From positions 1 to 5,085 of the forward strand of contig CALEMO010000282.1 in assembly GCA_937910825.1 (NCBI GenBank): a stretch of DNA of 5,085 nucleotides, in the 5' to 3' direction. Positions 1 through 5,085 of the stretch are shown here, in pieces. How positions within the stretch are numbered: the stretch's first letter is position 1; the number at the start of each line of letters is the position of its first letter. Source of the stretch: an uncultured Solirubrobacterales bacterium. Lineage in GTDB: Bacteria > Actinomycetota > Thermoleophilia > Solirubrobacterales > 70-9. The position numbers and the translations under genes were made by a program. Under the pieces are notes generated by a model that was not told where the DNA came from, searched no databases, and saw nothing but the letters and a program-made list of their open reading frames with translations.

Positions 1-1642
1 AGCCAATCAGCGCCATCTCCTCCTGATTGAGGTCGAAATACTCGCCCCGGATCTTTCGCACCGGGATGAAGCCTTCATAGACGTCGCCCAGTCGCCCCCC
101 GAAAGTTACGAAAGCACCGGCACGGATGACCCCCGATACTTCCCCTTCGAACTCGCTTTTCCAACCTTCCTGGAAAAGTTCACGTTCCAGCAGAAACGCC
201 GCGCAGACATCGTCGGCGTTGCGCTCCAGGCGTGATGCCTCCCGCTCTGTCTCGGAGCAATGCACCGCCGCTGCCACCACCGACGCCTGGTCCGGACCGG
301 TCTCCCCCGCCCCGATGCCATCGAGCAGGGCCCGGTGAACGAGCAGGTCGGCGTACCTGCGAATGGGAGAAGTGAAGTGGGTATAGGCATTGCTGCCGAG
401 ACCGGCATGACCCAGGTTTTTCTCTGAATAGCGGGCCGGCTTCAGGGACCGCAGAATGAGCGAAGCGTAAGCATCGCGGCCATGACCCCGACGCCGAGCT
501 TCGCGGGCGACCGAGCGTGATGCTTCAACCGCGATCTGGCCGGCCTGTGAGGGCGCCATCTCGTCGAATCCCGGTGGCGCCGGCAGGTCCAGCGAGGCCA
601 GCTGTTCCAGAAGTTGCTCAATCCGGTCCGGATCGGGCTGCTCGTGAACCCGATATACGGTCGGCGAACCGAGCCGCTCGAGGTGGGATGCCACCTGCTC
701 GTTGGTGAGCACCATCAGTTGCTCGATCAGACGATGGGCCTCGGTCTGGATCTCGGCCTTGGCCGATACGACATGTCCTTCCCGGTCGAATTCGAAAGAC
801 GGCTCGCTTGAGCTGACCTCTAGCGCGCCGCCGGATCGCCTCTCGGCAAGTTCCGCGGCGACTGAGCGGGTCAAGGCAAGCTGGTCCGAAACGACTTCGG
901 GCGCGTTTTCGCGCCCGGCGAAGATGCGGTCGAGCTGGTCGTAATCGAGTCTGGCATCCGATCGGATGCGGCTTCGGTAAAACGCGGCGCTGCTCACCTC
1001 ACCTGATCCCGAGATCAGGATCTCGGCGGTCACGGCGTTGCGCTCGACGCCGGGCGAAAGCGAGCAGACGCCGGCGCTCAGGACTTTCGGCAACATCGGC
1101 TCGACCGAAGTCGGCACATAAGTACTGTTCGCCCGCCTCAGGGCCTCCTGGTCCAGCTCGGAGCCTGGACGCACATAGGCGGATACGTCGGCAATATGGA
1201 TCCAGAGGCGTACTCCGTCGCCCTCCCGTTCGGCCGAGACGGCATCGTCAAAGTCACGGGCGCTGGCCGGGTCCACGGTAAAAGTGGGCTTGCTGGTGAG
1301 GTCGTGGCGGCGGCCCGGCGGTTCGACCGGCATGGACGCGGCAGCTTCGGCCTCTGTTTCGATTTTCGGGGCAAAGCCGCGACGCCCGAGGCGCTCACTC
1401 GCCAGGGCCTCACAGACGTCGGTCGCGTTGCCGATGTCGCCCATCTCTTTGACGATTCGCGCTCGGCCGCCTCTGAACTCGGCGAGCACCATCTGGCCCG
1501 GCTTTGAGCGCACCTTGCGATCGAGGTTTACCTGCCCGCCGGGCTCAAAGAGCGGTTTTGCCACCGTAAAACGCCCGCGCTTTTCAAGCAGGGCGATGTG
1601 AAACTCTCCAGGAGCTCGTCCGCCGCTCCTGGCGCGGCTCAC
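1..1642 (-). CDS. rnr: RNase R/VacB-family 3'-5' exoribonuclease (3' end missing)
   Basis: This gene encodes a processive 3'-5' exoribonuclease of the RNase II/RNase R (RNB) family, a cytoplasmic enzyme that degrades structured mRNA and rRNA fragments to nucleotides. My minus-strand translation gives 547 uninterrupted codons before the window edge. Residues about 13-100 resemble a single cold-shock/OB-type RNA-binding region. The RNB domain spans about 113-445 and opens with DPASARDFDDAV, whose Asp124, Asp130, Asp132 and Asp133 match the metal-binding aspartates of the family. HIADVSAYVRPGS (149-161) and PMLPKVLSAGVCSL (182-195) are typical of RNase R. THFTSPIRRYADLLVH (421-436) is the RNase II family signature with its conserved Arg. 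An S1 domain begins near residue 499 and is cut by the edge. The GTG start overlaps the ctpA stop by 4 nt (GTGA). The next upstream codons in frame contain no start, so coupling with ctpA is likely. The N-terminus is much shorter than in E. coli RNase R (about 124 residues before the first catalytic Asp). RNase II is the alternative, but the motif wording favours RNase R. Confidence 0.93.
   Translation of the reverse strand, partial: MSRARSGGRAPGEFHIALLEKRGRFTVAKPLFEPGGQVNLDRKVRSKPGQMVLAEFRGGRARIVKEMGDIGNATDVCEALASERLGRRGFAPKIETEAEAAASMPVEPPGRRHDLTSKPTFTVDPASARDFDDAVSAEREGDGVRLWIHIADVSAYVRPGSELDQEALRRANSTYVPTSVEPMLPKVLSAGVCSLSPGVERNAVTAEILISGSGEVSSAAFYRSRIRSDARLDYDQLDRIFAGRENAPEVVSDQLALTRSVAAELAERRSGGALEVSSSEPSFEFDREGHVVSAKAEIQTEAHRLIEQLMVLTNEQVASHLERLGSPTVYRVHEQPDPDRIEQLLEQLASLDLPAPPGFDEMAPSQAGQIAVEASRSVAREARRRGHGRDAYASLILRSLKPARYSEKNLGHAGLGSNAYTHFTSPIRRYADLLVHRALLDGIGAGETGPDQASVVAAAVHCSETEREASRLERNADDVCAAFLLERELFQEGWKSEFEGEVSGVIRAGAFVTFGGRLGDVYEGFIPVRKIRGEYFDLNQEEMALIG
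1002..1026. repeat. Two overlapping inverted repeats inside rnr
   Basis: Two perfect inverted repeats share bases. CCTGATC (1002-1008) pairs with GATCAGG (1013-1019) around a 4-nt loop. CCGAGATC (1009-1016) pairs with GATCTCGG (1019-1026) around 2 nt. Both lie in codons for about residues 206-214 of the RNase R protein. Because they share bases they could not both form in the transcript. They may be a by-product of codon choice; no function is shown. Confidence 0.5.
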
Positions 1643-2865
1643 GGGCTGCCGCTGTCGGCGGCCTGCGCGGCATCGACCTCGTCGCCGAGGACCTGAAAAG
1701 CACGGTCGAGCTGGGTATCACTTTCGGCATCCTGCTTGAGCCGTGCCAGAACATCCGGCTCCAGGCCCTTTCCGGCGAGCGAAACGCCATCCGCCGTGAA
1801 GAACTCACCGACCGTCAGGTCAAGAGCTCCGCCGCCCTCGAGGTTGATCACCTGCTGGAAGACACCCTTGCCGAATGTCCTGGTTCCGACCACCGGCGCG
1901 TCGACGTTGGTCTGGAGGGCAGCGGCAAGAATTTCCGCCGCGGAGGCGGTATCGCGATTCACGAGCACGGTGACCGGATACTCACCTATGTCGCCACCGA
2001 TCGCCCGGAACATTTCGTCGGGGGCGGTCCTTGATTTCGTTTCCACCACGACCTCTCCTTCAGGTACGAAAACGCTTGAAGTCAGCACCGCCTCGGGCAG
2101 CAACCCGCCGCCGTTTGCCCGCAGGTCGAGGACCAGGCCTTCAGCCCCTTTTTCCATGACTTTGTCCACCGCCCGGGCCAGCGCCTGGCCGGAACCCTGG
2201 CTGAATGTCGCCAGTCGCACATATCCTAGACTCTGCCCGTTAATCTCTTCGACCCGGTTCGAGGTCACCGGCACACGGATCTGCCGCCTGGTCAGATTGA
2301 CCGGCCTCGGCTTGCCTTTGCCCTGCCTGCGAACTCCGAGCTCCACATCAGTGCCTTCCGGGCCCTTGATCTCCGCGACGACCAGATCGACGCTTTGCCC
2401 CTTCACCGAATCGCCGTCCACCGTGACGATCAGGTCGCCCGATTCGATGTCGGCGTCCGCGGCGGGCGAGTTACGAAAGACGAAACCCACTCGGAGACCG
2501 CGCTCATTGATCGAGCCGACCGTCATGCCGACCCCGCTGAAACTGCCGTCGATCGATTCATTGAAGCTGGCCAGCTGCTTTTCGTCGAAGAAGTGCGAGA
2601 AGCGGTCGTCGTACTGCTTGCGAAGGCGGCTGATCATGCCGCGGATCGATGCATCCTGAACTTCCGACGGATCAGTCTCGCGAAAGTACTTTCGGTCAAT
2701 TACGCCAGCGGCCTCGTCACTGAGCGATCCGCCTGAAGTCGCAAGGGACGACTCGACGAACACGTCTCTGACCGGATCCGGAAGGTTCTCCGGATGTCCA
2801 CCGATCCACAGGCCGGCGAGCAGCCCGACTATCACCGTGGCCAGGCCCAGGTAGGCGCCCTTCAC
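1639..2865 (-). CDS. ctpA: Membrane-anchored S41 C-terminal processing peptidase with PDZ domain
   Basis: This is a 408-residue serine protease of the carboxyl-terminal processing (Prc/CtpA/CtpB, S41) family, which cleaves envelope proteins from or near their C-termini outside the cytoplasmic membrane. Residues 4-22 form one hydrophobic segment with no clear signal-peptidase site, so it is likely a signal anchor. A helical region (about 45-105) leads to a PDZ domain (about 106-195) starting at GVGMTVG, with a carboxylate-binding-loop-like stretch and SGDLIVTVDG (142-151). The protease core carries LVLDLRANGGGLL (244-256), then TASAAEI with nucleophile Ser308, GTRTFGKG with general base Lys333, and Gln337. 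The Ser-to-Lys spacing of 25 and Lys-to-Gln spacing of 4 match E. coli Prc, so the Ser-Lys-Gln triad is complete. The length is usual for CtpA/CtpB. The start is GTG, 28 nt after ftsX, with no good Shine-Dalgarno sequence. It is the first standard start after an in-frame stop at 2920-2922, but an ATT codon just upstream cannot be excluded. The natural substrate is unknown. ctpB is a possible alternative name. Confidence 0.94.
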   Translation of the reverse strand: MKGAYLGLATVIVGLLAGLWIGGHPENLPDPVRDVFVESSLATSGGSLSDEAAGVIDRKYFRETDPSEVQDASIRGMISRLRKQYDDRFSHFFDEKQLASFNESIDGSFSGVGMTVGSINERGLRVGFVFRNSPAADADIESGDLIVTVDGDSVKGQSVDLVVAEIKGPEGTDVELGVRRQGKGKPRPVNLTRRQIRVPVTSNRVEEINGQSLGYVRLATFSQGSGQALARAVDKVMEKGAEGLVLDLRANGGGLLPEAVLTSSVFVPEGEVVVETKSRTAPDEMFRAIGGDIGEYPVTVLVNRDTASAAEILAAALQTNVDAPVVGTRTFGKGVFQQVINLEGGGALDLTVGEFFTADGVSLAGKGLEPDVLARLKQDAESDTQLDRAFQVLGDEVDAAQAADSGSP

Positions 2866-2893
2866 AATGCGACCGGATTTTCTGGAAAGCCGT

Positions 2894-3802
2894 TCAGACC
2901 CTGAGGAAACGACGCAAAGTCAAGCCGGAGCCGATTGCCGAGACCGCCACTGCGGCGCCGAACAGGCACGCCACCAGAACGAGGAAGGACATCGAGTCCT
3001 GCGCCTGCGCAAAGGGGATGCTCTCCGATAGTGGGTCCACCACCGTGATCTTTCCAATCCACAGCACAAGTATCGCAATCGCCCCGCCCAGCATGCCGAC
3101 AACGACGCCTTCGATCATGAAAGGCCAGCGGATGAACCAGCGGGTGGCCCCGACCAGGCGCATGACTTCGATCTCCCGGCGACGGGTATAGATCGACAGT
3201 CGGATGGTATTTCCGATCAAAAGAAGCGAGGCACCGATCAACAGAACCGTAATCACTGTCAGAACGATCCTCAGGGCGCCGGTCACCTCTTCGATTTTCT
3301 TTGCGTCGGCCTGCCTGTTATCCACCTTCTCGACTATCGGCGAGATGAACGTCGGCTGCCCGTTCTTGCCCGGTGGCATGATTGAGGCGCGGACTGCGTC
3401 AAGGTTCGCAGCATCGTCCGGCTTGACTATGAAGTTCGCCGGCAACGGGTTGCTGCCCAGTTGCTCAAGCACGTCCCGACCCTCTTGGCCCATGTCCTGC
3501 TTGAACTCCGCCAATGCATCGTTCTTGGTCAGGTAGGTAACGGAGGCCACGTTGGGCAGGGCTTCAAGCTCGTTCTGAAGGCTGGTGGTCTCGGCCAGGG
3601 TCGCGTCGTCATGGAGATAGACCCTCACCTGAAGGTCCCCGCGGACCTCCGCGCTCTTGCTCTGGGTTGTCTGAAAGACCGGGATTAGTACACCGATCAG
3701 GATCGCGGTCAGGACCGTAGTGACGATCGCAGCCGTGGTCGGCGCCATGTTCTTGCGCATGGCGCGGATCGCCTCACCGGTAAAGAAGAAAAGCTTGCCC
3801 AT
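2894..3802 (-). CDS. ftsX: Cell division protein FtsX (ABC transporter-like permease)
   Basis: FtsX is the integral membrane half of the FtsEX complex. It does not transport a known solute but passes ATP-driven conformational change to cell wall hydrolases or their activators at the division site. The 302-residue protein shows the classic layout: a short cytoplasmic N-terminus, TM1 at about 22-44, a large extracytoplasmic loop at about 45-177, TM2 at about 178-199, TM3 at about 228-250 and TM4 at about 271-292. The cytoplasmic motif RRREIEVMRLVGAT (207-220) and the following WFIRWPFMIEG are hallmark FtsX sequence at the FtsE contact side. The opening [18 protein letters not shown] is typical of actinobacterial and firmicute FtsX. 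The ATG shares one base with the ftsE stop (TGATG) and has a GGAG ribosome binding site 7 nt upstream, which fixes this start. The first loop carries a Pro/Gly-rich stretch (PPGKNGQP, 143-150). The partner hydrolase it controls is not visible in this window. Confidence 0.96.
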   Translation of the reverse strand: MGKLFFFTGEAIRAMRKNMAPTTAAIVTTVLTAILIGVLIPVFQTTQSKSAEVRGDLQVRVYLHDDATLAETTSLQNELEALPNVASVTYLTKNDALAEFKQDMGQEGRDVLEQLGSNPLPANFIVKPDDAANLDAVRASIMPPGKNGQPTFISPIVEKVDNRQADAKKIEEVTGALRIVLTVITVLLIGASLLLIGNTIRLSIYTRRREIEVMRLVGATRWFIRWPFMIEGVVVGMLGGAIAILVLWIGKITVVDPLSESIPFAQAQDSMSFLVLVACLFGAAVAVSAIGSGLTLRRFLRV

Positions 3803-4662
3803 CAGTGAACTCCGTTCGAGTGGCCTTCGACGCCGACACCCATCTCGGCGCGCATTCTCACGCCGAACTCCGACGTCGATTCTTCGGTGTAGCCGCCGGC
3901 GACCTCGTCGCGGATCACACGGCCCTCATAAAGTTCGACCACGCGGCGGCGCATGCGGTCCACCATCTCCCGGTCGTGGGTGACGACTACGACGGTAGTG
4001 CCCGTCTTGTTGATCCGGTAGAGCAGCTGCATGATGCCGACTGAAGTCACGGGGTCCAGGTTTCCGCTCGGCTCGTCGGCGAGAAGCAGCGGTGGGTGGT
4101 TGACAAAGGCTCTTGCAACCGAAACCCGCTGCTGCTCACCGCCGGAAAGCTCGTCCGGGTAATTGTGGAGCTTGGTCGAAAGCCCGACCAGTCGAAGTGT
4201 TTCCGGAACCTTCTGGCGGATTTCGGCCCTCGAAGCTCCAATCACCTGAAGCGCATAGGCCACGTTGTCGTAGACAGTACGGCTGGGAAGCAGCTTGAAA
4301 TCCTGGAAAACGGTGCCGATGTTCCGGCGAAGCATGGGAATCTTCTTGTCGGATAGTGTGCCGATGTCACGACCGGCGATCGAGACTGTACCGTCGGTCG
4401 GTTCGAACTCCCGGATCAGCAGCTTGATCAGAGTCGACTTGCCGCAACCGGTCGGCCCCACCAGAAAAACGAAATCGCCGCGGTTGACCGCAAGTGACAC
4501 CCGGTCGAGGGCGAGGTGACCGCCGGTGTAGACCTTGCTCACATCACGCATCTCGATGATCGGAGCACCGCCCTTGCGCGGGCGATCACTCGCTGTACGG
4601 GCGCGGGCCTGCTCGAGTTCGGCCTTGACCTGATCTTTTTTATTCTTCTTTCCGAAAGCCAT
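3802..4662 (-). CDS. ftsE: Cell division ATP-binding protein FtsE
   Basis: FtsE is the cytoplasmic ATPase that drives FtsX. All ABC motifs are present: Walker [10 protein letters not shown] (69-77), Q-loop Gln120 in [18 protein letters not shown], signature LSGGEQQR (172-179), Walker B LLLADEP (192-198) with catalytic Glu197, D-loop SGNLD (199-203) and H-loop His229 in [24 protein letters not shown] is characteristic of FtsE rather than LolD/MacB-type ATPases, and the adjoining ftsX settles the identity. At 286 residues it is about 60 longer than the usual 220-230. Residues 1-34 form a charged, Lys/Arg-rich extension (GKKNKKDQ) before the core begins at [11 protein letters not shown], and about 30 residues trail the core, Glu/Gly-rich, ending in GHSNGVH. 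The ATG has an AGGG ribosome binding site 8 nt upstream. An internal start near Met38 would cut into the first beta-strand, so the long form is preferred. It is the first gene of the cluster. Confidence 0.96.
   Translation of the reverse strand: MAFGKKNKKDQVKAELEQARARTASDRPRKGGAPIIEMRDVSKVYTGGHLALDRVSLAVNRGDFVFLVGPTGCGKSTLIKLLIREFEPTDGTVSIAGRDIGTLSDKKIPMLRRNIGTVFQDFKLLPSRTVYDNVAYALQVIGASRAEIRQKVPETLRLVGLSTKLHNYPDELSGGEQQRVSVARAFVNHPPLLLADEPSGNLDPVTSVGIMQLLYRINKTGTTVVVVTHDREMVDRMRRRVVELYEGRVIRDEVAGGYTEESTSEFGVRMRAEMGVGVEGHSNGVH
3810..3813 (-). promoter_or_regulatory. Ribosome binding site for ftsX
   Basis: GGAG on the minus strand lies 7 nt before the ftsX ATG, inside the last codons of ftsE. 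It supports the ATG at 3802 and translational coupling through the TGATG junction. Confidence 0.75.
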
Positions 4663-4670
4663 CTGCCTCG

Positions 4671-4674
4671 CCCT
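4671..4674 (-). promoter_or_regulatory. Ribosome binding site for ftsE
   Basis: AGGG on the minus strand lies 8 nt before the ftsE ATG. A second purine run, GAGG at 4666-4669, is only 3 nt from the start and is probably too close. Together they support the long N-terminal form of FtsE. Confidence 0.55.
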
Positions 4675-4696
4675 ATTCCGGAGCGGTACGCCGAGT

Positions 4697-4725
4697 CCTT
4701 CCGTTGGACGACTGTGCCCGGAAGG
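4697..4725. repeat. Inverted repeat in the probable ftsE leader
   Basis: CCTTCCG (4697-4703) and CGGAAGG (4719-4725) are perfect 7-bp reverse complements around a 15-nt spacer. If the ftsE transcript begins in the AT-rich zone upstream, this would be a stem-loop in its 5' leader, about 35 nt before the start codon. It is not followed by a U run in either direction, so it is not a standard terminator. Confidence 0.45.
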
Positions 4726-4769
4726 TTGAACGGCCGCTGCCCGTTGGGATGATTTGTATAAGAGGATTA

Positions 4770-4788
4770 CGCTAACAAAGTATTAGCG
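4770..4788. repeat. Inverted repeat, possible operator
   Basis: CGCTAA (4770-4775) and TTAGCG (4783-4788) are perfect 6-bp reverse complements around a 7-nt spacer. T4768 and A4790 would add one pair beyond a mismatch. The half-site core CGCTA recurs once at 4808-4812, just before the protease ribosome binding site. The size and position between divergent genes fit a dimeric repressor or activator site, but I do not recognise the regulator. Confidence 0.45.
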
Positions 4789-4811
4789 AATGCACGTAAA
4801 TAGTACTCGCT

Positions 4812-4815
4812 AGGA
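4812..4815 (+). promoter_or_regulatory. Ribosome binding site for secreted protease
   Basis: AGGA lies 7 nt before the ATG at 4823, a normal Shine-Dalgarno distance. It decides this start over nearby GTG triplets in other frames. Confidence 0.65.
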
Positions 4816-4822
4816 TCTGTGA

Positions 4823-5085
4823 ATGCGCGATCGAGCACAGCAGGCAGGATTTCGTGCGCCCAAAGCCTCGCTGACTGTCGCCCTGTTGGCCGCACTGGCT
4901 CTGGCGGCATCGGCTTCACCCGCTACGGCAGCGAGCACCAGTGTGGTCAACGGCAAGATCACAACGATCTCTGAATGGCCCTGGCAGGTCGCGATCACTG
5001 AGGTTCAACGTCCGGGTCAAAAGCGCAGCCACCGGGCAAGGTTCTTCTGCGGAGGCTCGCTGATTACACCCGACCTGGTGATCAC
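4823..5085 (+). CDS. Secreted trypsin-like (S1A) serine protease, N-terminal part
   Basis: The window holds the first 87 codons of a probable extracellular serine protease of the chymotrypsin/trypsin family (S1). Residues 1-36 form a signal peptide: basic residues (Arg2, Arg4, Arg11, Lys14), a hydrophobic core LTVALLAALALAA (17-29) and an Ala-X-Ala site (Ala34-Thr-Ala36). The mature domain starts with VVNGKITTISEWPWQVAI (41-58), the counterpart of the trypsin IVGG N-terminus followed by the PWQV strand. FFCGGSLITPDLVI (74-87) matches the strand that holds the first half of the conserved Cys42-Cys58 disulfide and leads into the TAAHC motif. The window ends right where that motif should begin, so catalytic His, Asp and Ser cannot be seen. 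The start has a good AGGA ribosome binding site. There is no Arg or Lys just before Val41, unlike animal trypsinogens. Substrate specificity cannot be judged from this part, and an inactive homologue remains possible. Confidence 0.88.
   Translation, partial: MRDRAQQAGFRAPKASLTVALLAALALAASASPATAASTSVVNGKITTISEWPWQVAITEVQRPGQKRSHRARFFCGGSLITPDLVI

Larger units (their letters stand above)
4663..4822. promoter_or_regulatory. Divergent intergenic region (ftsE cluster / secreted protease)
   Basis: These 160 bases separate two divergent genes, so they should contain promoters for both directions. The part from about 4748 to 4807 is clearly richer in A and T than its surroundings and includes TTGTATAAG and TAAATAGTACT on the plus strand, and TATACAAAT on the minus strand. 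These are loose -10/-35-like words; I could not find a well-spaced pair of consensus hexamers, so no single promoter is called. The region also holds two inverted repeats listed separately. No open reading frame here looks coding. Confidence 0.6.

Noticed and set aside
289..298. 10-bp palindrome GGTCCGGACC, and a similar CCGGATCCGG at 2772-2781
   Set aside because: Short GC-rich palindromes are common by chance in GC-rich coding DNA, and neither sits at a junction or repeats in a pattern.
106..408. Minus-strand 100-codon frame overlapping rnr
   Set aside because: It is in a different frame from the RNase R coding frame, which carries the family signature and S1 start across the same bases.
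1196..1601. Two overlapping plus-strand reading frames of about 100 codons opposite rnr
   Set aside because: They lie antisense to the RNase R N-terminal region and RNB start, overlap each other in different frames, and show Arg/Ala/Ser-rich low-complexity composition.
1736..2659. Long plus-strand reading frame of 307 codons opposite ctpA
   Set aside because: It is fully antisense to ctpA, whose protease and PDZ motifs are intact. The translation is Ser/Pro/Arg/Thr-rich with no domain, as expected for a shadow frame in GC-rich DNA.
2866..2893. Possible terminator or promoter in the ftsX-ctpA gap
   Set aside because: The 28-nt gap has no stem followed by a T run and is too short to show a credible promoter.
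4516..4752. Plus-strand 78-codon frame between ftsE and the protease
   Set aside because: Most of it is antisense to the ftsE N-terminus, and the remainder falls in the divergent regulatory region. No domain or convincing ribosome binding site was seen.
4810..4998. Minus-strand 62-codon frame opposite the protease start
   Set aside because: It overlaps a well-supported signal peptide and S1A domain on the plus strand and shows no recognisable features of its own.

Overview
The window looks like chromosomal DNA from a GC-rich, probably Gram-positive, bacterium. The best guess is an actinobacterium, perhaps of the Thermoleophilia/Solirubrobacterales type. That guess rests on base composition, frequent GTG starts, and the protein style of FtsE/FtsX and the secreted protease; it is an inference, not a demonstrated placement.

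Layout: positions 4662 down to 1 (minus strand) hold one compact gene cluster transcribed leftward. It reads ftsE (ABC ATPase), ftsX (its membrane partner), a membrane-anchored S41 C-terminal processing peptidase (ctpA-like), then an RNase R-family exoribonuclease that runs off the left edge inside its S1 domain. The junctions are very tight: a 1-nt TGATG overlap for ftsE/ftsX, a 28-nt gap for ftsX/ctpA, and a 4-nt GTGA overlap for ctpA/rnr. This is strong evidence for a single operon with translational coupling. Positions 4663-4822 are the only real intergenic space. It is a divergent regulatory region with an AT-rich core and two inverted repeats. From 4823 to the right edge (plus strand) lies the 5' part of a secreted trypsin-like serine protease, which stops just before the expected catalytic-histidine motif.

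How the genes fit together: FtsEX is the ABC-type complex that, in bacteria studied so far, couples septal division to activation of peptidoglycan hydrolases outside the membrane. A periplasmic or extracytoplasmic CtpA-type protease next to it is a plausible regulator of envelope proteins. RNase R degrades structured RNA and often sits next to smpB (trans-translation), which may lie beyond the left edge. The secreted protease is a separate, divergently transcribed unit.

No stretch longer than 160 bases lacks a gene. I saw no tRNA, rRNA, CRISPR array, insertion sequence or clear intrinsic terminator. I found no convincing evidence of a wholly new system. The points most worth checking are the conserved-looking ftsEX-ctpA-rnr cluster, the extended FtsE termini, the short RNase R N-terminus, and the inverted repeats.
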